From contig JASAMV010008534.1 of the NCBI GenBank assembly GCA_030248065.1, positions 1 to 64,000 on the forward strand: a stretch of 64,000 nt of DNA. The letters run 5' to 3'. The position numbers were made by a program, and so were the translations under genes. Positions 22,889-34,387 of the stretch are shown in pieces. How positions within the stretch are numbered: the stretch's first letter is position 1; each line of letters opens with the position of its first letter. The stretch is from Rhynchonema sp. JSB1_4 (Eukaryota; Nematoda; Chromadorea; Monhysterida; Xyalidae). Below the pieces are notes generated by a model, which had not been told where the DNA came from, made no database searches, and saw only the letters and a program-made list of their open reading frames with translations.

Positions 22889-25049
22889 GTACATGGACAC
22901 AGCACATTGGAACATTGTTTGTGTCCAGCTTCAAGAGACGCTCGTAACACATACGCAAGATGTGTAGCATCCGACTTTATTTAGTTGTTGTGTTATTTTT
23001 GGCCAAATAATGATGGCCATCTGATTTGTTCACGTGTCACTGGGCTGCTTGACAACAACCTTTTGCCACAGTTGCTCTCACATTCGTTAAATCGTTACTT
23101 GATCGTCACAACTGTTTGCTGTTGACGGCATTTTATGAATTTTGTTTTTCGACAAAAAAATATTTTTTAAATTCATATGATTTGGAGTCCGAAGATTCAC
23201 TGTACACATGCAAACGTTCTTGCGAACCTAATTTCCACCGTACGCATACACGTAACAACCGCTTGTGTTTTGCTGGGCTCTCGCCAAAAACAGGCAGTTG
23301 TTTGTGCTGTGCTCGTATATCGATCCAAACAAGCCACGCCGAGTCGCCGTGTGTATCGTCCACCCATAGCACTTGGCTGTGTACATGCCGTGTTAGTCAG
23401 ACATTACGTGCGCCTTTGGTGGAACTCCCAAGCTGCTCTGCTTTTTCCATCATATACATACATAAACCCCCAGCCAGACAGTCTGATGTTTCGAAAGACT
23501 ACACAACGACAGAAAATCGGAAAGCAAAACGACACTTTTTTATGTGCCGTGAATTTTAGTGCGAGTTTTCCACGTTGTTGCCATGTCTTGACCACCTAAG
23601 ACCCAAATAAAATTCTGTCGCTGCCTGTAGCCCTGTAACGCGAACAAGGGAGTCGACTGCGAAAAAATTTGAAAAACGCACCGCCCGCCAGAAAACAAGC
23701 GCCGTCACATTTTTTGCACGCTGAACCAGCTGTTACTGAGAAAAACGCGCGCGCATAGAGCCGTCTCTGGAAGACGCTTTTTCAACAGCACTTGCTGCTT
23801 CGGCTTCTTTCTATCCTCTCATCTTACTGCCTTATCGTTCATTTATCGAGTGTCGAATACCGGTCATTGAGTGCGCTAGATCTCAATTATGTGCTCTGGT
23901 ACCCAATGTTTCACAGCCCTTTCGATCACCCGCGTCAGCTCAGCTTAAACCCAGCTTTTTCTCTGTGCACCTTGGTGAAAATTACATTTAGTTCAAGATT
24001 TAGTCTCCAACCCATTTGAGTATGCTTGATATATGTAATATAAAATTACTTTGCATAATCTGAATCCGGGCTCCAAGCTCGATCTGGGCTCAGCAAAGCC
24101 TGTCAAAAACGATTAGGCATAAAACCAAGGGACGCATACCCCGACAGACCGTTCCCTGAGAAGTTCTGCATTTTGCACGTTTGTATCTTTTATATGTCTA
24201 TTTTTGTGCCTGTTGGCTTATCTGACGCGCAACCCCCGATCCTATCTGCTCTTGAGAGACCACCCGTTATCTCTCATTTTCGACTGCTGGTTTTTTGTTT
24301 TTATACTGCTCGAATTACAAATTGCGCAATTTGGTGAAATGACAGATAGTGCTTGATTTTTGTGGTGGCTCACGTGTTTTTCACCACTCCCTTTTTCTTA
24401 ATATTCAACGTTTTGGTTTTTGAATGTGGATTATGCACTACGTGGGAGGTAGACACGATTCACAAGTCACGTTATGCTCTGATCAATACCTCTCTGTTGA
24501 AAACCGATCGAGACACCCTGTTCTTTAGGGCGAACTTACGTATAGGTTAAATCCGGAAAACTAGCCTGGAAATCATTTGCATGCACAAAGACAAAATTTC
24601 CGAAAAACGCAAAAATTTGTTTTAAAAATAATGCATTTTTGGGAAATATTTTCGGATTTAACATAAGCCGGCACTTACAGAATTCTTTTCGCTGTGATTT
24701 TCCCAACATTGATCGCTGATGATTCTTTGGCGCTTTGTTGTCAGTCAACATCACGAAAATTTGGTTCAATGTGACTGGCGTGAGCTGCACAGCATTTCCC
24801 TGTGTATCCTGTATGGTGTCGAAGATGGAACACTATAAACTTTTTCAGAAGATGGTATTTCGCCTTGGCATAGGTATGTACGTGCAGATTTCAAGTTTTG
24901 CACGAATGACGCCACATTCGGCGAGCAGCACGTGATCAGCCCATATCTCATCTATAATGAAGGTCAATCGGACAACACTGCCCATCTCTGTGCCTATTCA
25001 TGCCATTCAGTGGTTTCAGAGCAAAACATCGTTTTTTACAAAACCTCGT
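22889..25049. other. Gene-free stretch
   Basis: Composition-driven open frames only; nothing aligns to a family I recognise. One AATGTTTCA variant of the Ruby-like motif occurs at 23905-23913. Confidence 0.4.
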
Positions 25050-25171
25050 TACGTACCGGAGTTTTCCGTCTACGGCCCTCCCCGAACAGTGCCCATGGGG
25101 CTTAGTTCAATAGATTCGCACTTTTTCCGAATAGAGCTCCTGGGGCTCTAGATGTAAAACTCCGGTATGTA
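25050..25171. mobile_element. Short palindromic MITE
   Basis: About 120 bp bounded by TACGTACCGGAGTTTT on the left and AAAACTCCGGTATGTA on the right, an inverted terminal repeat of 16 bp with one mismatch. Confidence 0.55.
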
Positions 25172-26277
25172 TCAACAATCTAGCAAACAGCTTTCGCACT
25201 TTATTGCCATGTGCGCATAAAGCACCTAAGCAGTGCTTAGTTGCTGTGGCTCATCCTTTTTCACACACGCTTCATCGTGGGGTCTTTGAAAGTGCTGGAA
25301 CTTTTTATGAGGCCGCAGTTTGCGAAAGATGACATATTTTGACGTCAGAAACGAACGCTTTTTTTTCCTTATTTACAGCTGTATTGTGTGTCGAACAAAT
25401 GTGGTCGTTTGCGATTGCGACGAGGCGACAGGCTCTTGTGGTTTTTTTCGCTCGTCTTCAAAGAACTCATAATGTTCTGCCTTTTCAACCCAATTTTATG
25501 AAGCAATCAGAGCTCTATAATCTATTTTGTGCTGAATATTGCTCGTTTGATGACACCACCAACTCTGAACCCGTTTCAGAATCTTGCGTTAGAATGTTTG
25601 TCATTTTCTCTGAAACATACAGCGCAGTTATTTTCCTAAAGTTTATGTCAACACCTTTTTATCTGGCTTCAATTTTCCAGTTTTTTCGACGATGTTTTTC
25701 TGCAACTTATCACTCTCATTTTGAATATGACAGCGCGGCAAACTGGGTGGCGCCATGAATATTTTTTATCAGAAAACTTTCAGGCTTCACATGCACGCAC
25801 GCAACGATCGTAAAGGCCATTTGTTTCGCTTCGCATTTGATTTATTACCAAAACAGTTGTGCTGTAAGCAGCCTGTATTTTTCAATATCGAACCAAATGA
25901 CATTTCTTTTTCCATGCATAATATTTTCTCCACCTAATTCACGGTACTGTGCGTGCATTACTCGTGCTCGCGCCAACAGCATTTTGCTTATCATTTGCTG
26001 TGATCTCTCTTTGACATTCAAATGCTGTGGTATTTAGTACTGTCCAAACCCAGGTTCAGGTATAATGCTATGCACGCGGTGATTTTTCCAGCCTGGTAAA
26101 ACCTACCGACCACTTGTTGAACCACACTGACGAAAGCGTAATATCACAAGATCGTATGCTCTGAAGTGGTTCCCACTAGCACAGCCATCCAACAATGAGG
26201 ACTTTGCAATCTGCTTCGTGACAAAAAAATCAATTACTTCTACAACAAGCCACTAACAACACAATCGCCAGTCAATC
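25172..26277. other. Spacer upstream of the TTD14-like gene
   Basis: No recognised ORF. The final 100 bp presumably carry the promoter and 5' untranslated region of the next gene. No TATA box evident. Confidence 0.4.
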
Positions 26278-29199
26278 ATGTCCAGTCGAAATTCGCTCAA
26301 TCATATAATCTACAAAGTCGTTCTCACCGGTATGTCGTCAATCGTTGTAGTTTCGGTAAATTAATATTAATATTAATAAATAAACCAGCTGTGCATTCAA
26401 CCATCAGGTGGGCCGTGCGGCGGCAAGACAACCGGTCAAGATCGGCTGGCCACGTTCTTCGAGCAAATCGGATGGAAAGTATTCCGTGTGCCCGAGGCTG
26501 CCACGATTCTGTTAGGTGGAGGCGTGAAGTTCAATGAGTTGAACAAGGATCAGACGTTCAGATTCCAAGAGGATGTACTTTTGACCATCATGAGGTGGGT
26601 TACTGTAGTTTGCAACGTCGACCATTGGTAGCCTACAGGGCCAACTCCTCGTCACAAACAATGACACTAGTAGAACCTCCATATTACACGCGGCTGATCG
26701 GCAGATGTTTCAATAACTCATGCCTGGATTGTTGCAGACTGGAGGAAACGTACCTGCACCTTGCCGACACCTGTTCACGTAATTGCCTGATCATTTTCGA
26801 CCGTGGCTCAATGGATCCTTCGGCTTACATCGAGCCGAGTGATTGGGAGCTCATACTACAGGTCAGACACTGCTGGCTGTGTGATGTTTCATTCTGTATT
26901 GCAAACTTGATGCATATGTAATGCTTTTTAACATGCAGAGTATGGTTTACTGAGTACATCCTAATGTTTCAATCGTTGTTGCAGCGCAACGGCCTGAACG
27001 CGATCGATATCCGTGACTGCCGTTACAATCAAGTTGTGCACCTGCAAACGGCAGCACAGGGCGCCGAGGCGTTCTACACGCTGTCCAACAATGCTGCGCG
27101 CTCGGAGGGACTCAAAGAAGCACTGGAGCGCGACCAATGCACGCGTAACGTGCGTTAGAGTACAGTACCGTGCGGTATAACTGAGACTCAGAGCCACACT
27201 AGGTAGGCCTGGTAGAATAGATTGTAAAAATTTAGTGACTGTGCGAGATGTACACAATGACAACTCTGTCGATATTGTCATTATGAAACATCAGCCAGTT
27301 GACGTTAAAAACGTCCCTTTCTCGAGTTTTGCAGGCTTTTCAGATAACTTTCAGAGAAACTTTTAGCCGTTTTCAGGGGCTAAGGTGAGGTTCTATAACG
27401 CTGTACTGTAGGTGCACGCCATATCGGGGATTCGGACCGGAGACAAGATCTGACCGTCAACCTTGCTGTTTCAGGCTTGGGTCGGACATCCGTACTTTGA
27501 CGTGGTCGACAATTCGAACACACGAAATTTCGATGACAAAATGCGAAAACTGATTCAGGTTTGGTCCCTAATAGCTTAAAACATTTTTTGCGCTGTACTC
27601 AAGCAAATCCCAGTATCCCTGAAATATCATCGTGTCAGGTTGTGTGCGACCGAATCGGCGTTGACTATGGCGATCGACTGGAGAAGAACGCAAAGAAACG
27701 CAAATGGCTCGTATTATCGATCGATTGGTCGCAATTTCCCAAAGACAAATGCTCGGTGTTCGATGTGATTCACGATTACCTGCTGTCCGACAGACCAAAT
27801 GTGCAGGTATGTGCTCAGAAATTTTTAAGAATATTGACAATGGTCCATGAATAAAGGTTATCGAAGTCAAATGTACAACACGTGTCATGCTCATTGATGT
27901 TCTGATTTGATTTCGGTAATTGACTGCCGCCCATGTAATTCTGCTGTCGGAATCTGTCAGTATCGTTATCAAACTCGGTAATCGGATCCGATTGGATGGG
28001 TGTTGGTAATCAAGCCAGTGTGAAATGAGACTGATCACATCGGATGGTCTAGCTGGATCCGATAACCAAGTTTACTTAGCTCCAGTGCTAAGAGCATTTC
28101 CTTTGCCGGAACTTCACCTGCCACCGGCTATTCCGTTTACCAACTGAATTCCAGATCCGTATCCGCAAACGGGGTCAGAACGATCGTTGGTCGTACACAT
28201 CGACCGTTCGTCGTGTCGTTAACGAACAAGTGGTCGAGACAAAAATGGCGTTGACAAAACGTGAATACGAACAGATGCGGGCGCAGAAGGACCATAAACG
28301 GTTGGTGGTCAGGCTCACGCTTGTGGCTGACTTGGAGTCCTATTCATTCACTGCCTGGCCTGCATCTGTATGTGCAGCAACTGAGAGGCACGAGACAAAC
28401 AGTTACTGCTCTGAAGTCTTTTGGGGCACCTGTTATACATGCGGTGACTGACGATGTTCTGGTGCACCGTCAGATGAACCTAGGGCTCAACGGGCAAAAC
28501 TCAGTGCTCATACTTTGGCTTGGTGCTATAGCTTCATTGTGTAGGTCAATTCAGTCATTTCATAATTTCTGTACATGCTTGCAGGTGCACAACGTACAAG
28601 AAGCGTTGGTGTTTCAACTACGAGCACACGTATTTCCAATTAGACATCTATCAGAAACCGTTGCCCCCGGACGCACCCAATGACGAACATTTGATGTTCC
28701 TCGAAACCTACACCACCAGGTTGGAAAAGGGGCTTAGTAGTTGGCGAAATGGGTGGCTCTTGGCTGTTGGGCACCATCGAACCATTTCATTGGGCTAAGC
28801 ACCAAATTGACAGCTCGCCTTGACGTCGCAGCGGTGGGGATCCACATTTACCGACTCTTCTCAGGGACTGACGCTGCGGCTCAAGTATTGTTCGCTGCTT
28901 CTCAGGTGTCGCGCCCGAGGAAGTGAATGGAACTAACTAACACATTTTACCAAACCAGACGTGTGTTGATGACCAAGTTCCCTTGATGTTTCAGGGACCT
29001 TCTGCCGTTGCCACCCTATCTGAAGGTCGACTGCGAGATCACGGGCAAACCACAGTATTCGATGTACAAGATGTCGGCCAAACCAGCCAAGCCACAGTCA
29101 CAGCTGCCCACAGCCGGCAGTTTCAGCAGCATGAGTAGTCTGACGAGTTTGACAAATGGGGCGACCACGAATGGCGCCACCAATGGGTACGCGCATTGA
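26278..29199 (+). CDS. TTD14: TTD14-like P-loop/CYTH-domain protein
   Basis: Homologue of Drosophila TRPL translocation defect protein 14, a GTP- and phosphatidylinositol-phosphate-binding protein of photoreceptor vesicle trafficking; its role in eyeless animals is unknown. Nine exons: 26278-26329, 26408-26594, 26738-26861, 26985-27149, 27475-27558, 27639-27806, 28155-28300, 28585-28719 and 28995-29199, for 421 aa. All introns are GT-AG. The N-terminal AAA_28-type P-loop is GGPCGGKTT; a Walker B-like [10 protein letters not shown] follows; then a CYTH-like second half ([33 protein letters not shown]); then a low-complexity Ser/Thr/Asn tail. Its introns hold four exact copies of the Ruby-like motif (26704, 26883, 27284 and 28985). 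Confidence 0.9.
26704..26712 (+). promoter_or_regulatory. Ruby-like motif GATGTTTCA (TTD14-like intron)
   Basis: Exact 9-mer in intron 26595-26737, sense. Confidence 0.4.
26883..26891 (+). promoter_or_regulatory. Ruby-like motif TGATGTTTCA (TTD14-like intron)
   Basis: Exact 10-mer in intron 26862-26984, sense; an AATGTTTCA variant follows at 26963. Confidence 0.5.
27284..27292 (-). promoter_or_regulatory. Ruby-like motif TGATGTTTCA (TTD14-like intron)
   Basis: Exact 10-mer in intron 27150-27474, antisense. Confidence 0.5.
28985..28993 (+). promoter_or_regulatory. Ruby-like motif TGATGTTTCA (TTD14-like intron end)
   Basis: Exact 10-mer whose final CA plus G forms the acceptor of exon 28995. 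Confidence 0.45.
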
Positions 29200-30605
29200 T
29201 GAAGGACCTTGTTACACGGGTCGGTACTGTAGTAATCTGTATCTATTCTTGTGTCTGTTGTCTTCTTGGCATACTAGTTTCGCCGTGAGATGCGTCGTTA
29301 TTTCTGATCCTACAGATTGTAATGTTTTGATGTTATTGTCATCGTCTCTCTTTCTAAAACTGTCCTCTTATCGATTCGGTCAGTATATTTCTGGTTACTA
29401 TTCTTAAGAATCTGTTGTTTCAATCTCGCAACTTAACAAAATGAACGATCCTACTGCAACCTTCGTGCTTCTGTTGAGTATTGATCGTGTGTCATTTCTT
29501 GCTTTCACCAAATGCACAAATTTGGACACAGTCTTACGAATCCTTTTCCGGGCATTTGTCAGCGCGCTTTTGTTTGTGCACTACCAAGTATTTTATTGTT
29601 GTTTCGTGTCTTTGCTCAAGTTTTTGAAGGAAAGGATCCCCAAGGCGATCTTTTTTACCCCTGAACCGGTCTCATACTGTTACGGTTTTATATGAACGTT
29701 TAATGTTTTCTGAGATGTTTTAAAAATGGCAGAGTTTATTATTATTAGCAAACTATCTTTTTTGTTAATGTAGATTCTCTTACCTTGGCCAGGGCACTAT
29801 TATTTGACGGATTTTCTTTTGATGTTCTCCTAGCGTTCCTTTTGTGCTTATGTACGTACAACTACTGTTTTCTGTAATTCTGTTGTAACGTGCTTTATGT
29901 TTTCTTTTGTCCTGGAATGGCATTGTATACAAATGCGGTTGGTGGTATGAGAGGAGCAAGGTTTCAATCAAAACTCACCATCGGCGAAGTATCGAGTTTC
30001 TGTCCGAGAAAGGCCTTAGAAATTTCTGTATGACGACAATGCCGCACCTGTTTTCTAGTGTTCAGAACATATCTACGAAAAAATACACGTTTCGTGCCCA
30101 CGAAATAAGGTTGTCGGAGAGAATGGAGAAATAAAGTGGTGATGTTCAGATTGCGATTTCTTAACAACATTTCATGAAGGAAAATCTCAGCACAAGCACA
30201 CATTATGGGACAATAACCAAGCCAAAGAGCACGAGGGCGTCTCACAGCCAGTCAACGTAAGCAGGCCAAGCGCAATGAGTCACCCTGGCCGTGTGCACAG
30301 GCTCAGAATTATCGAGAACGTTCTGGCAGTGTCTGTGCGCACACGCGTATTCTCGAATGTTCTGTGCGTAACCAGCCTGGGGTGCGTGTTTGTAGGAGTT
30401 CGATAATTTCTTGGGTGCAGTTGGCGCTTTTGTGTCAGACAAACAATGTGCATCTGTGTTTGCGTGATTGAATGCACATGGTGACCATGATATATGCAGA
30501 AAAAGACAATTCTGACCAGTCAGACAGCAAAATGACTTGCGATATACACGCTGTACCCAAGAATTGTTAATCGAATTGTTTATCTGAATGACGTGCTGAG
30601 TGACC
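29200..30605. other. Spacer between TTD14-like and small heat-shock gene
   Basis: T-rich; the last 300 bp contain upstream heat-shock elements described separately. No gene recognised. Confidence 0.45.
30316..30362 (+). promoter_or_regulatory. Two upstream heat-shock elements
   Basis: GAAcgTTC at 30316-30323 and TTCtcGAAtgTTC at 30350-30362 are two- and three-unit heat-shock elements about 250-290 bp upstream of the main array. Confidence 0.55.
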
Positions 30606-30628
30606 GAATGTTCTGGAACGTTCCGGAA
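30606..30628 (+). promoter_or_regulatory. Five-unit heat-shock element
   Basis: GAA and TTC alternate five times at exact 5-bp spacing (30606, 30611, 30616, 30621, 30626) with no mismatch, an ideal HSF trimer-binding array. It lies 17 bp upstream of a TATA box. Confidence 0.9.
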
Positions 30629-30644
30629 GTAAACACTGACATTC

Positions 30645-30650
30645 TATAAA
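30645..30650 (+). promoter_or_regulatory. TATA box of the small heat-shock gene
   Basis: TATAAA, giving an expected transcription start near 30675 and a 5' untranslated leader of about 130 nt. Confidence 0.75.
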
Positions 30651-30806
30651 AGTTGGCTGATTTTGGTCAGATCAATCAGTTCTGATTTCAAATTGCGTGA
30701 AAGTTTCCCAAGTGCTTAAGTCGAAAGCTAGTTCGATTACTTGCCACAAGTACTGCTACTGTGCTTCATTGTCATTGTCAACGCAATCAGTCAACCAGTC
30801 AACAAA

Positions 30807-31773
30807 ATGGCTTTGATGTTGTTCCGCGAGCCCCAGAGCCTGATGGACGCACTGTTCGAGCCGATGGAGCCGCTGATGTTTCAACCTCGATGGGTTGAGC
30901 GACAGCTGAGCGAGCCGTTCCGTCGAATGGTAAGTTGATACGAGATTGGTTTGTTTCGGCTTTGGTTTATTTTTACCATACAGTACCAGCTTATCGTTTC
31001 GGAACTTTTAAAGCTGAATCATACTATATTTCAGCGTGAACTCGAAACACAAATGGCCCCGCAGACCGCCGTTCAGGATGACCAGGAAAAATTCGCGCTG
31101 AGCTTTGATGTGCATCACTTCAAGCCGGAGGAGATCAAGGTATGAAAAAATATATACGTTATTAATATCATATTTGTCAGCTTTTTCTTGTATTTTATGC
31201 ACAGCACAAAAAACCACACTTGTATTCTCTTATACAAACCCTGGATGCAGAGGAAATCTTTCGGATCGTGAAATTCTTTTAACAATGTTTTGGTCCCCAA
31301 TCTGCTTTCTGATTGCCACCCTACCAGTGATCAAAATTGCCAGGTCCCGATGCTGTGAGGGTAGACTGTCTTTTTGCTAATTCGATCAAATTTCTCAATA
31401 TACAATATAATCCCACCCGCTTTGTTTGATTCAGGTTAAAACGGTTGGCGACACGGTGGAGATCGCTGCTGAACACGAAGAAAGACAGGATGAACACGGC
31501 TACATCAAACGGGCGTTCACTCGCAGATACAAGCTGCCGGAAGGGTGCAAGCCTGAACAGGTCACCACTCAGTTGGATAGGAGTGGAACGCTCACTGTGA
31601 CGGTTGGTGGCACGTTTATTCGATTGAATATGTGATCTTATTTTCCAATTAACAAATTGGATAAAAATGTGTCGTGTCCTGATGATTGTACCCTTGTTTA
31701 GGCACCAAAACAGCAGCCGTTGCCCGATTCCATCGAGCGTGCAATCCCAATCACCTACACTGGTCGTAAGTGA
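30807..31773 (+). CDS. Small heat-shock protein (HSP20/alpha-crystallin family)
   Basis: ATP-independent chaperone that holds unfolding proteins during stress. Four exons: 30807-30929, 31035-31139, 31435-31602 and 31702-31773, for 155 aa. The start at 30807 is preferred because it is followed by an N-terminal region rich in Phe, Met and Pro (ALMLFREPQSLMDALFEP). An in-frame ATG at 30741 would add a hydrophobic stretch but precedes a typical sHSP start. The alpha-crystallin domain runs from KFALSFDVHHFKPEEIK through YIKRAFTRRYKLPEG to LDRSGTLTVT. The C-terminal extension contains the I-P-I motif (AIPITYTG) used for oligomer assembly. Its promoter carries a five-unit heat-shock element and a TATA box, so heat induction is expected. 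Confidence 0.95.
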
Positions 31774-32913
31774 ATGGTAGTTCACGAAGAACTCTCAATT
31801 TAGATCTTTTGTCTAAATTTGTGTACTAATCTTGTTTTCAATTTGGTTTCCGTTACTCATTTTTATTGATCTTGTGATTTGTGATTCGCATTGCTAATGT
31901 CGTTTTTCTTGCTCTTAATTTGTTTGTTAGTAACCATATTTGGTTAGCATAATTGTAATCGGCCGCTCGCTTGAATTTGTAATTTATGATGTGCAATGTG
32001 TCATTACCATGCCCCATCTTGTATTGAATATTTTAGTTGGTTTTGTAAATGATCAATAAATAATATACCATAAAAAATAGTTGCGGTTGGCTTTTAAAAT
32101 TACATTTTGGCGCTTCCAGTTCCAAAACTACATTTTTGGACAACAGAAATAACAATTACATTGACATCACCCAGATTAAGGTTTTTGTCAACTAATAAGC
32201 GTTGTAATCACCTTCAATCAAGTTCAGTTGCACACCTTTAAATCTAGACCATTCCATCAAATCAACCCACGTTTTCGTGCCCCAAGCTGCACCAAGGCCG
32301 GCCGACATGTAGCAGTTTTGTTTCTCAACAATCATATTTGATTTTCTGCTTCTGTTCTCGGTTGAGGAGCACGGAAAACTCACACTGTTTACTGCATGTG
32401 ATACACATCAAATCAAAAACTGAACCAAAAAGTCGGATGCTGTTGTATTTTGTCACAAGGCGTCGGGTTGAATTATACCACGGCGTTGCATGGCAGTCAT
32501 TCACACATTCCACAAAACAAGCCGCGTAATGCACGCTGAATGCACAGTTCGTTTGGGGTTCACCAGCCAGGCAAAATAAAAAACATTTTATGCGGTTGGG
32601 GAGCGGGTGACATCACTTCAACTGACGTGACCCACCCCACAGCACGTGTGTGTGTGTGTGCAAGGAAACACTTGTTTGGCAGCAGCAAACCTGCCTCGAA
32701 CTGTGTGGATGTGCTGCTTGGTGTGCTGTTCTGGTGAAGTGCACACTGCACATCAAGTGCCCCCAAACTGTTTACCTTGGTGTCTTGCTTATCTGCAAGT
32801 AATGCCTACGCAAATGATGTGGTGCTGATATTTGGCTCAGTTGCAGCGAAAAAATTTATTTTTTTTGTAACAAACTTGTCATTTTCAATCAAAACTTTCC
32901 CAAAAAATTCAAC
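31774..32913. other. Spacer between small heat-shock and MIF genes
   Basis: Contains the sHSP 3' end and a (GT)n microsatellite at about 32645-32660. No gene recognised. Confidence 0.45.
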
Positions 32914-33565
32914 ATGCCCATTGTCACATTCCGCACGTCACTGGCTCGATTGCCCAAACATTTCATCCCCGAAACATCAAAAGTTGTCGCTGATGTGCTT
33001 GGCAAACCAGTGGAGGTGGGAGAGGGGGAAGGGGGTGTGCTTTCGAAAATGCACCAAAATAGCAGTGGCATTGTATTTTACGATTTTTTGAGTAATAATT
33101 GGGTAATCGTCATGCGAGGTCAAGTGACCATGGCACGATTGATCCGGCCCGATCACCTGGCGTTTGATATTCCACACCGTTTGATTGCACTCGTTTTGCA
33201 GTTGGTGTTCTTTATGGCGCGCACCAACGTTGCGATGCAGCATGGCTGTCGACACGAGGAGTGCGCATTCACCCATGTTCAATCGATCGGCAAGGTGAAT
33301 CGCGAAATGAACACGAATTCGGCCAAAGTCATCACCAAGCACTTACAGGAGACGCTCAAACTCAATCCGGAAAGGTTGGTCATTCAATGATGATGTCAAG
33401 GAACATTCTGTCTCGTGGCCGGTGCAGAACGCAAAAGCACATCAATTAACTGCAATTTTTTTCATTTGAACCTGAACTGCTCACAGGATCTACATCACAT
33501 TCGAAAATCTCAACTCGGACAATGTGGCATGCAACGGACGGCTTCGATCAGCTGACGGGTTCTGA
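32914..33565 (+). CDS. Macrophage migration inhibitory factor (MIF) family tautomerase-like protein
   Basis: Secreted or cytosolic small protein of the MIF/D-dopachrome tautomerase superfamily; nematodes have several. The best model is four exons: 32914-33015, 33121-33168, 33241-33374 and 33487-33565, for 120 aa, the normal MIF length. Seen: MPIVTFRT with the catalytic Pro2 directly after the initiator Met; LGKPVE; QVTMARLIRPDHLAF; the ECAFTHVQSIGKVNRE segment (SIGK is a family hallmark); and RIYITFENLNSDNVACNG near the end. The first two introns are the problem. In the model neither has proper borders (33016-33120 would end in GT; 33169-33240 would begin with AT). The stretch 32914-33390 is one continuous open frame, so partial intron retention cannot be excluded. 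The last intron is GT-AG. Confidence 0.8.
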
Positions 33566-34387
33566 ATCACGATGGTTGTTGGAAACAACAAATCTTAAAA
33601 ACCACAATGCAATTTTTAAGTTAGCGTGCGTGTTGAATATTCGCGTAGCTACAGTATGTATAAGGATATTATCGCAGTTCTTTCTCGGGTTGATTTTATC
33701 ACAGCACTTTACATGCATTCGCTTTCTGTTTGATAAAGAAATGTTTTTACAAAAAGATCCACGCACGTTGCGCGTTTGACTTGGCGGTTCTCCATACGTC
33801 CGTTGCGACTGTTTGACTCAGTGGTTCTCCGCCGCTGTTGTCTGCCCTGCGAATACTAGGCGAACTAATATGGTCAACTCAGCACGTCAACTAAAGTGGT
33901 TAGCTCAAAGCAGTCCTGAGTGAGCGCGAGAACTAACACATGGCATTCGACGTGATTGACGACTTTGGTTGATCATCTGACTTGACTACATACATATCAG
34001 TAAGTATAATTCTGCCATTGAATTGAAAAGATGACCTCCGGTGGAATCAAGAATGTGTGGCTTTTCTGCGAGCAAACCGATCATATTAGGTTGCTTGTTT
34101 ATTCACCAGTTGAGTTTTTCAATCACTTAGATCACCGAGCCTCGTTTAGGTAATTCGCACAAGAGATCAGATGTAACTTGGCATGATTCAGATCCTTTTC
34201 AAAGTTCTCTTAAAATTTTGATCACACACAACTCAAGGATAATTTTTCTTAAACGGAGTTCAAATGGGTAAAGGTTGATTCAGATTTGTTATTTTACCAA
34301 TGAATTTTACTTTTGCTGTAATACTGCAGCATGCTATTATGCCCAATCAGTAATATTGTTCTTTACTTTCTTTGGTCAGCGTAGATT
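33566..34387. other. Spacer between the convergent MIF and glutamine synthetase genes
   Basis: 3' flanks of two convergent genes. A segment at about 33776-33845 (gacttggcggttctccat) resembles 63307-63330, suggesting a dispersed repeat. Otherwise nothing recognised. Confidence 0.4.
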
